Source: Aphelenchoides besseyi | Lineage: Eukaryota > Nematoda > Chromadorea > Rhabditida > Aphelenchoididae | Assembly (NCBI GenBank): GCA_024699855.1 | Contig: JAMPIQ010000001.1 | Span: 11,718,001-11,782,000 of the forward strand | DNA: 64,000 bases | Direction of reading: 5' to 3' | Shown here: positions 11,213-23,900 of the stretch, one piece after another | Layout: every line of letters begins with the position of its first letter | Numbering within the stretch: the stretch's first letter is position 1 | Translations under genes and position numbers: made by a program | Notes under the pieces: model-generated | Databases searched by the model: none | What the model saw: the letters and a program-made list of their open reading frames with translations, nothing else | Told to the model about the DNA's origin: nothing

Positions 11213-13459
11213 ATGCCGAAGCCGTTGGCTTTTCGACAAGGCGTCTATAAACCGAAAGCTTATACGTTTTGGATGACTACGGACTTAGAGGTCTGTTTGA
11301 AGATTGGATCGCAAAAGAAGAAACATATTAATTTCAATCAACGTACATTAACGAATTCGTTTTAGGATACGCTCGAAAAGATACCTATAAGAGCACGTAG
11401 TCAATCATGGCTGATACGTACACGGCATCTTCTCGATGAAGATAAGGTAATTACTTGGACCTTGATTCGAAACCTTCATTTCTTTGCAGAATCATCGAAC
11501 TCCAATCATCTCTCATTGTTTGTACATTCTGTCGATTATCACCCTTTTTCTTACATTACCATTTTGCCTGCCTTTTTGTATAAAAATCACAAAGTAATCA
11601 GGGACTCTTCCATATGTAATAATCAGTTATTTAAGGGAATATGAGCGTGGTGTAGTCTTTCGATTGGGAAGATTGTTGAAAAGTGGCACAAAAGGTGAGT
11701 GATCTTATTCAGAATTCAGACGAGTTTGTTGTTACTCGGTTTGGAACAAACTTTTCGTTATCTGCGAAAAATGAGTCCATGTGAAGTAGAAACAATTGGA
11801 AAACATGTGAACACAGAAAAATGACAAGTATACGAAAATGAAATATGTTGATGTTGCCAAGGATATTTGTGATGATTGAAATGAGACGTTGGTTCCGGGG
11901 ACAATGTGTTGCATAGCCAGTTTTGCGAGCGAAGAAGCATCGATTCTGCAATGAATGTGATTAACGTTGTTTTGGAACTTTAGTACCGTAATTTGCATCA
12001 TCGTTTTCCTTGAACTGAACCGTTTGAAGCGCTGATTCGTAAGTGGTGATGCGAGTGACGAGATCGTCCATGATTGCCAACGAGTCTGCCTGTTTTGCCA
12101 AATTCACACGCTCGACGAACTGTTTTTCCGCTATTCCCTAAATACGCATATAAGAAAACGAGAATTAGACTTACCAAATCTGCGATCATGTTTTGAAAAC
12201 GCGAATTCTGCGATTCGAGAATTTGGGGCGGGCGGCGTCTGACTTCATCGCGATTGATTTCGTATGCAATGTAGTACTCGTATTGTTCGAGTGCTTTTTT
12301 GTGTTTCTCGGTTAGCTCCTCGTCCGCTAGAAGTTGACCCTCTTCGGCCAAGTGCTTCGTAGTCCGCCGCCATTTTGTTTTGTAGGTAATTTTCTTTGAA
12401 TTTAGGTCCTGGGATCTTTTTTATAATCCCGTGTTTGGATGTTGTAAAAATCGTCGATCTTCGAGTCTTATCATTCGACGTGCCGTCACAGGAAATACTG
12501 TCACGAGGTGAAAGTCGAAATGAATGTGTTCGTAATTGCTGTTTATTTAGATTCTGTGACTGTTAGTGTGGAGGCTGTCATCTATTTCCGTGTGTCAAAT
12601 CCCGTAATCTCGGTCACTAATGTCTCTGATGCTCAGTTTTCAACGAAGCTTTTGGCTCAAACAACGCTAAGAAATGTGTTAGGCAAGTTTCTACAATTCA
12701 AAAGGTTTTTTCGATTCAGCGAAACCATCGGTTATAAGGGAAATCAAATCGAACTCTTTTTTAGGTACAAAAACGTTGAGTGAAATATTGATGGAGCGGG
12801 ATTCGATCGCTTCGATAACCGAAAAAGTTCTCGACGATGGCACAGTTCCGTGGGGCGTGAAAGTTCAACGTGTGGAAATCAAGGACATTCGACTGCCGCA
12901 CATGCTCATGAGATCGATGGCCGCTGAAGTCGTCACGTTGATTCGGAATTGAATTGTATTTTCGATTTTAGGCAGAAGCAGCTCGTGGAGCACAAGCAAA
13001 AATAAGTTCAATTTGAAGGCTGTTTACTTGATATTTGCACTTTATCCAAAATTCTGATCCGGGGCGTTTGACGCAAAGTATCAGAGGTCACGTTTCCGGA
13101 GCAGATGATTTCGAAGAATATCACCGGTCTTGTGAACTTAAAAAGCAAAAGCTGGAAACAAGCTGTTGCTTTAATGTCCTTTTGTCGTAAAAATCAGAAT
13201 GTTAAATTTGTAGGTTATTGCATCTGAGGGCGAACGTCTTGCTTCCAGAGCGTTGAGCGAAGCAGCGAAGATCATTGCGCTATCTCCAACAGCAATTCAA
13301 CTTCGGTACTTGCAAACGCTCATTAATATCAGGCAAGTGGGTGTCGATTACTCGTTTTGCAATTCAAAACATTGCAGTAGTGAGAAGAACAAAGCGATTG
13401 TCATCCCGATTCCCATCGAATTGGTGCGAACCGTCATGAACTCACGATGTTGTCGATAA
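11213..13459 (+). CDS. Stomatin-family SPFH/band 7 membrane protein
   Basis: Ten exons (11213-11290, 11366-11446, 11490-11593, 11636-11694, 12406-12507, 12551-12682, 12765-12928, 12972-13001, 13214-13332, 13378-13459) encode about 316 residues. A hydrophobic hairpin (ISHCLYILSIITLFLTLPFC) precedes the band 7 domain: EYERGVVFRLGRL, PGIFFIIPCLD, DSVTVSVEAVIYFRV, MERDSIASI, then AEAARGAQAKVIASEGE and LRYLQTL. Stomatins sit on the inner face of membranes, form oligomers and modulate ion channels; in C. elegans several act in touch neurons. Intron 4 (about 710 nt) contains an antisense gene. Three introns are non-canonical: GC donors at 12683 and 13333 and an AT donor (ATAAGT) at 13002. The reading frame is otherwise intact. 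AATAAA lies near 13664. Confidence 0.9.
11961..12351 (-). CDS. Nested antisense gene: small helical/coiled-coil protein
   Basis: Two exons (complement 12175-12351 and 11961-12137, 37-nt GT-AG intron) encode about 117 residues lying entirely inside stomatin intron 4 on the opposite strand. The sequence is polar and heptad-rich (ADEELTEKHKKALEQYEYYI, then LGIAEKQFVERVNLAKQADS), typical of small subunits of coiled-coil complexes. No family is identified. A second possible 3' end exists: a GTACTA donor near 11984 and TTGCAG near 11946 would replace the last residues with a longer tail ending near 11758. Confidence 0.65.
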
Positions 13460-13910
13460 CCGAATCAACGTCCTGAACAACCGAAATTATTATTCAAGGA
13501 ATTTCGAGCTGTAATAGTCATTTAAAACAACAATGCGGCTTAACGATTAAAGTGCTAATATGTCCTGCATTTCTGTTTTACCGCTTAATCTAAGTAAACA
13601 CCATCGGGAGAAAAGCACCTATTCACTCTTTAGTTGCTTTATACCCGGTTATATCGTTGGACAAATAAATACGTATCGTTTTTACTTGTTAGTGCTAACG
13701 ATTGATGGACGAATGTAATTAAAAAGGTTATGCCATGAGTCATTTATTGGAAATTCAGGAACATAGAAATTACAAAAGAAATGATTTTCACATGAAAATT
13801 GAAGAGTTAAATGATGGAAAATGAGTATTTGAGATGTTGAATTGAATTGAGACTAGATATTTGACTGATGATTAGATGTAGAAGATGAAATGATTAAAAA
13901 CGAGTATGTT

Positions 13911-14312
13911 TTATCGCGATTGATGCTCATTGTCCGGCCACATTTGCTCGGGTACAATTCGGTAAAGATGGTTGGATAGAGGATTTAATGCTGATTCTGC
14001 TGATACCACAAACTTGTGATGGCGATGCGTTCCAAAAACCTGGTGCCCGTTTGAATTCGAACAACCATACACGAGAAATTCAGTCCACAATTTTGGACCT
14101 ATTTTGTGTTTAGTTCGAGGTACCTTGAGCTTATTTTGTGTGGTCAATTTAGTCCACCATTTCCTGGGCCTTGTTTTCATGTAGCTCTGACAATCGCTGT
14201 TCGCGAATTAGCTTCGGGAGCATACTCTCGATGTAGGCGGCGAAAAGCAAACTTTTCATGCGCCGCCGACCATCGACCATGAGTCGCTTGTTCTCGAGAG
14301 TCGAAATAGGAA
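13911..14312 (-). CDS. Possible small two-exon gene between the stomatin tails
   Basis: A minus-strand frame near 14187-14312 reads KRLMVDGRRRMKSLLFAAYI then ESMLPKLIREQRLSELHENK. A second frame (about 13911-14125) continues after a possible 34-nt intron and ends NEHQSR. An AATAAA on this strand near 13744 would fit its 3' end. The first segment looks strongly coding (amphipathic, basic); the join is uncertain and the intron would be the shortest in the window. Family not recognised. Confidence 0.33.
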
Positions 14313-14365
14313 TACACAATCAGATTGTGGCCGCGATTTCTTCCAATCTAATTCTTGAATTCCAG

Positions 14366-14611
14366 AAAGCTTCTCGAGCACTGGTTAGTTGTTCTGCGCG
14401 AAGTGAAAGCGAAACAAAGTGAACTGTTCATTTGCAGGTCGAGGCGGCTGATGTGATAAAAGAAAAGAAAGTATCGTTGCATTTGCGGTATCTTCAAACG
14501 ATGTCGCACATTTCAAATGAGCGAAACAAAACGATTGTGACTCCGATACCAATCGAAGTTATCCGAACGGTTTTGCGTAAGATCAAAAGCTACACCGCCA
14601 AAACATTTTGA
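14366..14611 (+). pseudogene. Isolated stomatin C-terminal tail (second copy)
   Basis: Two exon-like segments (14366-14383 and 14438-14611, with GT-AG between them) encode KASRAL, then VEAADVIKEKKVSLHLRYLQ and a tail with IVTPIPIEVIRTVLRKIKS. They parallel the last exons of the stomatin gene 900 bp upstream (SRALSEAAK, LRYLQTL, IVIPIPIELVRTVM). No SPFH-domain exons lie between the two copies, so this is either a truncated duplicate or an alternative 3' end of the same gene. It stays open and similar over about 60 residues, which argues against great age. Confidence 0.6.
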
Positions 14612-14943
14612 TTCCACTTTGTTTACTCGATCAATAAATAGAAGACACATAAAATTCCTGTACAAAGGTCGTTGAGATGAATGAACGAAAGTTTTGTGGA
14701 GGAAAGAATATACCCATTGGTTGAAATAGAACTTAAAAATTGAAAACCCGTTGAATGAAATTGCAAAAGAAACAATAATGCCGTCGAAATTGTTTGAGAA
14801 ATCGTTTGTAAATCGTTGCATACGAGAAACGGTTTGCCTTCTGAACATCAACAGAAACAACACGAAGAACAAAACCGTTGGATAGCAAAGAAATGAGCAA
14901 TCAATAGTTTGAGCGTAAAGACGGAGATCAAAAGTGAAGATTC

Positions 14944-17900
14944 TTAATTAAGTTCAGCACCAGGATTGTCGTAAAGTCCTGTTTCCGTGTTTCCATTCTC
15001 CATCGTAGGAGAAGTGCAGTGAGCAGGTAAAGCCGGAGGTTGTGGGTCGTTTTCCGTCTTCTTCTCCTTCTTCTTAATCGGCTTCATGGTCACGTAGTCG
15101 CTCATGCTCGAAGCGTTATCGAGTGAACTTAAGGATGTTGTAACTTTCGGGTCATCATTTTTATTCTGAAAACACAAACTTTTTATTATAAGATCAAACT
15201 AAAGGCTTACCGTCTTCGTTGATCGATGTTCGGTTATAACACCGCGATTCAACAGTGCGCATTGTTCTTCGGATTGCAAAACGAAACGATGAGGTGGAGG
15301 TTGAGGTTTTGGTGCCGGCTCGTAGGTCTCGTCGTACTCAGACCCGTGCTTTTTGGTTGAATCCATTGAACCTTTTGTAAAATGCACCGGAGTGTTGGCA
15401 AATGGAGAATCCAACGGTCGAGTAGCAACGCCATTCGATCTCATCGGTCGCACTTCAACGGTCGGTAATCCGGATGATAGCAAGGTCATGTTCGACGAAC
15501 GTGCTGGTCGACCGGTGTTCTTCGGCGGTATTGGCGGTGCTCGACGCTCGACAGTATTGTGATAAATCGGAGGAGCTACACGCGGCGTTACCGGAACCAG
15601 CGGATTTGTTGGATCGTCCGACGGCAAACGACCGCTATCGGTGCGTGATATTTGAGTTGTTTTTCCATCACCAACTCCACTATTTCGTCGTCGACAAACA
15701 ATAATCACAATTACGGCACATATTAATGCAAAGAGCAAGATAGCGAATAAAATGTAAAGTTGAAGTGAACCCAAAGTCCAATCGTCGTTGTACATTCGCG
15801 GAACTCGTTCCGTACAATAAGTGCCGCCATAACCGATTGAGCAATTGCAGGCAAAAGTCGATCCACGTCGCTCGCAATGTCCAAAAGAACCACAAGGAGA
15901 CGTTACACATGGATCCCAATTACCCCTCATTTGACACGTTTTCCCAGTGAATCCGGGCTATAAATTTAGATTAGGTCTATAGATATTTTGATTTTTACCG
16001 GACAACTGCAATGAAAATCGTTGTAGAGATTGTGACACTGAATTCCGTGAGCTGAAAGATTAACCAATTTAGATCCACCCATGAATATAAACTTACGACA
16101 CGGATTACCAGCACAGGCATTGAGATCGATTTCACAATTAGCTCCCGTATATCGTTCATTACACAAACAACTATAAATTTGTTTTGAGCTCGTAAAATAA
16201 CAACCTTTTACTCACCTATAAGCCGCGGAATCACCTTCTTTCGGAATACACTGTCCACCGTTATTGCATGGAGCGTTCAAACACAGACCGAGAGTTTGTG
16301 GATCACATCCGATTCTAGCGTTAAACAACCGAAGTCCTTGCTCAGTTTTCGACAATTCAAAGCCATCTAACGCAATCCTTCCAATGCATCCTATCGTTCC
16401 ATTAATCACTCGACTCATTAATTCTGATGCCACTTGTCGTCCGTGATGTCGATGATGAGTCAATTCGAAGAACCAATCATCAATGTTTTTGTGTTCGGAC
16501 GATTGATCAATAACTTGAGCTCCAAATGTTAAACTAAACTCAAAATTAACTAGAATACGATCGTTTTTAAGCTCACATTTCTGCCTGTTCGTACAAATTG
16601 ATCACATCAGAACCCAATGGACTTGATCCCTCATTTTCGTAGCCATTCATCGATAACTTTGCTTGTCGTCCTCGTCTTGTAACTTTCAGTTCGTGCCATA
16701 GTCCGTCGTCTACTCGAATATTCGTCAAGGAAACCACTCCAACACCACTTCCCGAATCGAATTGATATTTCAAATGACCATCAACGATAAGAAGTGTGTG
16801 AAAGTCGTGGATACCGGAACCATGAAATAGAACGCCGTTTTGACTAACAGTTTTGAATTCGACCATTAGATCCATTTTGGATTCTAATTTCTGTGTGACC
16901 AGCATTTGAAAATATCCATCGCCCAGAAGACTAATCGATTCTCGTTGTGCGCATTCTCCTTGTCGATCACAGGAAGGTTCCGAGCATCGTTCGCCTTTTA
17001 GTCCCGGAGGACAAGAGCAGATTACGCCCGAAAGTTCACGATCATTTGGAATGCACATTTCATGTTTGGAACACAAATCTCGACTGCATTTGTTGATTGC
17101 AACATCACAATGACGTCCAGCAGCTCCAACAGGACAATGACAAACGTAGGTTCGAGCGAATCGAGGAAACAAATACGATTCACTTTCATCGCCAATCCGC
17201 TGCATGTTCGTGTTGTCCAACCACAAACGATCTCGACATTCTCCTTTCGTACACGTGTCACTTCGACAAACTTCCGAAGTCAAGGAAGTGATTTCCAGTC
17301 CCGATTCAGCAGTCAGTTGAGCGATTCCCTCGGAGATTTTTTGTTTTACGTACGATGGACGATGAAAACCGCGTGCTTCACCACGTGAGACCGTCAACAA
17401 CAATTCGATTTGCAGTTGACTTACTGGCGGTGGTGACGCTACGACCGTCGGAAATGGGGTCACTGATTGTCGTTTGTGTCTCAATTCACTAAAACAAAGC
17501 GACTGAAACAAATCATTGAGTGGTTCCCTACTCTTGTCGAACATCTTGAACAGAAAGCAAACGAACGTAAGTCGCCGGAACGCTGAGAATTCGAGCAAGA
17601 ATAGCAATGAACTTGTGGAGATGATCGCGAACGAATTTCTCGGCATTCAAACCGCTCAAATGGACGCTCAGCGAATGATCCAACGCTTCTTGCGAAATGT
17701 CAGCAACATCAATGGTAACTGAAGAGTGGACAACAAATTTTCCATCAGTCACCGAGATGTTAAAGCGATGCAGACCGGGAAGTAAATCGGGAGCAGCGGT
17801 TAGTTCGCCAGTCGTCGAATCGACGCGAAGTACCGTGTTGCGGAGTCGAGATGCATCGAAGGCCAAGGATGTTGGAGCGTGACTAACTGCATCGACAAGT

Positions 17901-20900
17901 CCAAATCGTAACAAATCAGCAGGATCCTAAATTTTGTAATACTCAAACAAACTGTCTGAAATAAGTACCTTATCAGTCGCATAAACTCGACCAATCAATC
18001 CACCCAAATATTCGCCATAGAGTGTGTTCAAAGTGATCAGTTGCGGTCGAACTTCGGGAGTATGTCGACTTGCTTGTTTGACGAGAACAGTTAGCGGGCA
18101 CGTGGAACTCAAACCACCGGAATCGTAGGCCGTGACGTTCAGTTTGAATTCTCGTTGTTCAGCATAAGATAGTTGACGAGTTGTAATCAAATTCAGCAGC
18201 GGATCGAAAGTGAATGCCGACGCAGCATCGCCATGAATTTCGAGTCGAAACGGTGGTCCATTGGCTTCAGAATCGGCGTCGTTCAAACTGATCGACAAGA
18301 GCGATTGACCGGCTTGTACTCCTTCTTGTACAACAGCATTCAAATTGCAATTCGAAAATTGCGGTTTGTTGTCGTTTTCGTCAACGATCGTGATTGTTAG
18401 AAGCGCTTCGTCGCTTAGCGCGGGCATTCCACCATCAACTGCACGGATCGTTGCACGCAGTAACTTCTTTTGTTCGTAGTCAATTTCTCGAGCCACTTCA
18501 ACCCATCCATCGTCCGTGATTGTCAAATAATCCGCGTTCTCACCACTCAACGAATAGGAAACGGTGCCAAAATGAGCGGAATCCGCGTCTGTGGCGTGCA
18601 CTTGAACGACTCGAGTGCCAAGTTGACAGTTTTCCTTGACCGTGGTTTCGTAAAGCGTTTGATCGAATCTCGGGCTAAACGTTATGTTTAGATTTTATCA
18701 ACTCGAAGAATCCATTACCTGTTGTCATTCACGTCCAAAACCTCTAACTCAACGGTTGTCCTTGATTCCATTGGCGGCTTACCGCTGTCACGCACAATCA
18801 CTTCGATTGTCAAATTTTGTAACTCTTCGTAATCCAACGACTTGGCCAGACGTAGAACACCGCTTGATGAATCTACGTCGACAAATTCCGAGAAGTTTGA
18901 GGGTACTACTTCAAATCGCAAGTTTTGATTTGTAGCATCATGATCGTGGGCGATCAGTTTCTGAATTACATATCCGACTGCTTCGTTTTCCAAAACTTTT
19001 AGTTGATAGAGAGAGTGTTCGAACTCTGGCCGATTGTCATTTGAATCCTAGAATAAAAGAAAGACGTAAAGTTAACATGCTTTTGGACTTACATCGATGA
19101 TCACCGTCAAGTTTGTTTGGTCTCTTAATCCCCCGCCGTCGACAACTTCAACAGACAAATTAAACATATCATGTGTTTCGCGGTCCAATGGTTTGATCAA
19201 CAAAACATCTCCGGTGGTTTCGTGAATAGAAAAATATTCAGCAGCATCGGGACTACTTTGATTAGACAGAAGAGAATAACGAAGGCGTCCGAAGTTACCA
19301 ACATCTTCGTCTAAAGCTTCTAATCGAACGAGAAAATGACGTTGATCAGCGGCAGTTATTGTTTCCGTTTCATTGATATGCATTGAATGGTCTCGAAGTT
19401 GGAATTTCGGAGCGTATCTGTTTGTTTCGAGGACGTTGATTTGAATTCTGAGGGGATTAGAAGCATCGGATGTTTCGGTGTCGAAAGCGATTGCAAATGT
19501 TTCCCATTTCGAATGCTAAACAACCTTTTTTGTTAGTCAATAGAATCTTTTACCTGTATTCGATCAATGGGCTCCAACGTCCGTAAAGCTCCGGAATTGG
19601 CATCGAGAGCAAAATAAGACTCCTGTGGAGCCAACAGACGATAACGAATATTTTGAGTTGGTGTTTGAGATCGTAATGTCGACAAAACAAATGGTTTTGT
19701 TGTTGATGAATCGGCAAATACGGAAGTTCCTTTAGCGGCAAGTTCATGTGTGTAAGCAACAAAGTTTGTTTGCTTGAAGTGAATCGAACGATCAATTGGT
19801 TCGAGTACACGAACAAGAACGTTCATTGCTGCCGGATGTTCGGCTCCAAAAGCGTTTGCCAAAAAAGTGCAATTAACTGACCACGTGGTTAATTCACTTC
19901 CGACAGCTCGTCGCAAGCGAACGATTCCAGAAGCAAAATCAACAGTCAGTGGATCGCAGCGTTCTTGCAATCCAAAGGTTAAGAAATCTTCGGCTGTTGC
20001 GTTTAGAAGTGCAACTGAAGCACCAACATGCGTTGTTGGACTGAGAGTGATAACGGTCATAGTGCTAAACCGAACACAAAGATTAAAAGATCGCGATAAA
20101 AAACTCACTTGTTGAATTTTGGGATAATCGTCGAAGATTCGTTCATTCGTCGATGTAGACGAACAATACATGTGTTGGAAAGTGGAGAAGTTGGCGACGA
20201 GTCGGAAGCACGAACAGTCCAGACGACTTCGTTCGGCACTTCAGCTGGATTTACAAGTCGAATTGTTCCTGTTTCAGAGTTAAGAACGAAACTCGACTCT
20301 TCGTTCCTACTAATTACCGAATACACAACTCGTCCGTTTTCACCACCATCTACATCGAATGCTTGAATCTGTCCGATTGGTTGGTCTTCCGAGGAATTTT
20401 CGTCAAATTCAAAGTCGAATTTTTCAAAAACAAAAGTTGGAGCATGACGATTCAAAGGCGATCGTTTGATGTGAACGACTGCAAAATTTTCGAATCCTCC
20501 ACCAATATTCGCCGAAATAATCACAGAGAAGTTATCAGACACTCCTTCTTCGGGTAGTTGTTTCTTGAGAATCAACTTGCCACTACTCGAATCGATGCGT
20601 AAGTAGTCGGAAGCCAGAACATCGGTAATTGAATGTATTCCATAGGTCAATTGTGCTGGATGGCTGATGCCCGTGTTCGTATGATCAAAATGAGCTTGAG
20701 CTGTGTACAATACGAAACCGGCGGGTTGGTCTTCGCTTAACGTTATGGTCACTTCTGATTCATCAAATTGCGGTCGAGTGGCCGTTGAACGAGTGACGTG
20801 AATGTAGATCTGCAACGGTTTTTTGCACTTAAATGTAAAAATGAACACTCACTTTGTCAGTTATTTCAGCAAAACCATCGGACACCACGATTTCCATTTC

Positions 20901-23900
20901 GACTTTTCGAAGTCCGATGTCAATCAAATTCGCACGACGCGCGAGAACAAGTTCACCGGTTGAAGAATGAAATGCGAAAGTTTGGTTTGGATTCGAAGAT
21001 TGTTCGGAGATTCGAAACCACAGAGGATCATGATCCGCATCGTCGACTTCGATTCTTCCCAATACGGTGCCCACCGAATCGTGATCTGACACGTACAAAT
21101 GTCGCCATTTTTCTGGACTAACAAAAACCGGCAGATGGTTTGTAGTCGCCGATTTACTAACTGGAGCTGCACAATGATTGTTTAGTCTTCTTGTGTTAAA
21201 TCTAAACTTACCAACAGCCGTTAATCGTACAGATGCATTGGTTCGAAGTCGGGGCTCTCCGTTGTCTTCGGCAATAATAGTAAGTTGAATGCTTGTACCC
21301 GCGGCTAACGGTTCGATAGCCGAGATTTGACCGAAGCGATCGATTTCAACTCGTTTATCTCCTTCCAACGTGTACGACAGATCGGCGTTCGGTCCATCTT
21401 CGTCGGCATCATCAGCAAACACTCGTGTTAGAAAGCCTTTTTGATTGGCCGGAAGTGTAAGATTGAAATGCGAATCGCGAAAATGTGGTGAACAATCGTT
21501 CTGATCACGAACTCTCACCAAAACAAGAGCACTGGTGCACAGTTGTGGAGTTCCACGATCGCACGCTTGGACGTAGAGTTCGTGCTCCGACTGCATTTCG
21601 CGATCCAGATGTCTGTAACCAGTGACCAAGTAGCCGGTGTTCTCATCGAGAACGAAATTCGACTGCGGATTTCCACGTTCAATTCGATACATAACCGATG
21701 ATCCCAGACCGCCCACGGGAGCATCAAAATCTGTTGCGTTGACGCGAATTATAACTTTGTTTGGTTCCGAATTTTCAACCACAGATGCCAAATAAACCGG
21801 TTGCGAAAACATTGGAACTGCATCGTTGATGTCATTTACGCGGATGTATACGTGAGTATGACTTTGAAGCGGAAAATTGGGATCACCATCTGTTGCTCGA
21901 ACCGTCAACCACAGACTCGGTGTACGTTCATAATCCAAAACAACACTTGATCGAATGATTCCCGTATCTCGGTCGATCTCCACAAATCCAAGACCGTTTC
22001 CGTCCACCAGTTCATAGCGAATTTTCGTTGCCTCCGGATCAATTGCTCGTACACGTGTAATCTCGATTCCACGCGGTTGATTTTCGTCCAAATTGGCTTC
22101 GTAAACAATGTCCGTGAAACGTGGTGGAGCCAAATTTTCATTCACGTCGACAATCATAACTCGAACGGGACAATCCGCAGAGAGCGATGGTGGACCTTGA
22201 TCGTTAACCTAAAAAATAACTTGAATTCGAATCCCATAGTCAGAGCACTTACAGTTACACTGAACTCGTAAACCGATTGAATTTCATAGTCCAATGGTTG
22301 AGTTAAGCTCGTAAAAATACATCCGCTTTCGCGATCAATTCGAAACGGAATTTCGGCGTTGATTGAAAATTGTAACTTCGAACTCTGCCCAAGGTCGGCA
22401 TCAAAAGCTGCCATGCACATCACAAGTTGGTTGTTGGGTGCGTCTTCAAGAACATGAGATTCGTGGACTTCTCGACCGCATTGTGGTGGCGAGTCGTTTT
22501 GGTCCTCGACAACGAGAGTAACATTTGCAAATCCGAAACGCGGAGGTTGTCCTCGATCCACGGCAAAAACAAGGAACTTGATTTCCGACTTCGATTCCCG
22601 ATTCAATGCTTTTTCTAATCGAAGAGATCCGCTGTCCGGATCGATCGAAACGAAATCGATTTCAACAGCCGGTCGGTACTCAACACGTCCATTCGCACCA
22701 TGATCTGCATCTTCAGCGTGTAAACGAAGAAGTTCGGCTGATGGAACAGTGTTTTCCGGGACATGAACTCGGTAGGCAAACTGGAAAAAATAAAATAAAC
22801 CGAAGATGTGAACTCACTTTCTCAAAAACAGGATCGTGACTATTGACTTTGTTAATTCTGATTTTCACGCTCACAGTTGAGTTTTTTGGGTCTTCTATCG
22901 ACTGGTCACGGACCGTGACTACGAGTTCGTGAACAAAATGATCGCGACGTTGAGATTCAAGAAGCGAATTCAATGGATTTCGAACGAAAATTTGGCCGTT
23001 AAGCACATCAATTCCAAAATACGAATCAGGGGCAACAGTAAATTGAAGAGCACCATTGAAAGAGTCGTCCGCATCAGTTGCAGTCACTTGTCCAACAGTA
23101 TGTCCAATTGCAAGATCTTCGCTTATCACAAACTCAGATGGCTGCTCAACTTTGGGGGCGTGAATGTTTCTTACAGAACAAGTGTTGAAAAGAGATTCGA
23201 TGTCCGTCAGTTCAATGGATTTTGGTGCATCTTCGGTTACAAATTGCAGGATAGCCGTTGCGAAATGCGAACGAGGCCAACCGGAGTCGACTGCCATCAC
23301 TTTGATTTGCCAACGGTGTTCTTTGATAGGAAGTTCTTTCAACAGTCGAATCTAAAGGATTGTTATTTCATTTATAATCATGCTCGAATTTACGTTTCCG
23401 TTGATCGAATCAATTGAAAAATACGAATCTGAGCCATTGATTCCAATCATCTTGTAAGTAACTCGGCCGTTTTCACCAACATCTGCATCTTCTGCTTTCA
23501 CCTTCAACAAATCGGAGCCACCCGACATTCGCGGTTTCAGTACAACTCGATAGCCTTTTGGAAGTCCTTTGAATTGTGGACAATTAACATTTGCACCAAC
23601 TACTTCGAGAGAAACATCAACAAACGCCTTTTCTTCAACTTCGTCCAATTTGGCAACAACCGAGAATTCGTAGAGCGATTGTGATGATCGGCTGAGCCGG
23701 GACTTCAAGCGAAGTTGTCCTGTCGTTTTGTCTAAATGTAACGGAAGTTTGTGCGCTTCTTTTCCATGAATTCTGTATCTGCAACAGAACAAAAATTTTA
23801 CAACTGTGAACTGTTTCTTACTTGAGATGCCGTTGATCTTCGGTGAATGTCGTGTTTGCTCGAAACTCGTAAATCACGTAGTCGGATGGCATACTTTCGT

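Noticed and set aside
13030..13190. Open frame (LIQNSDPGRLTQSIRGHVSG...) inside the stomatin AT-AG intron
   Set aside because: Including it would break the conserved AK-VIASEGE junction; no flanking splice sites in phase.
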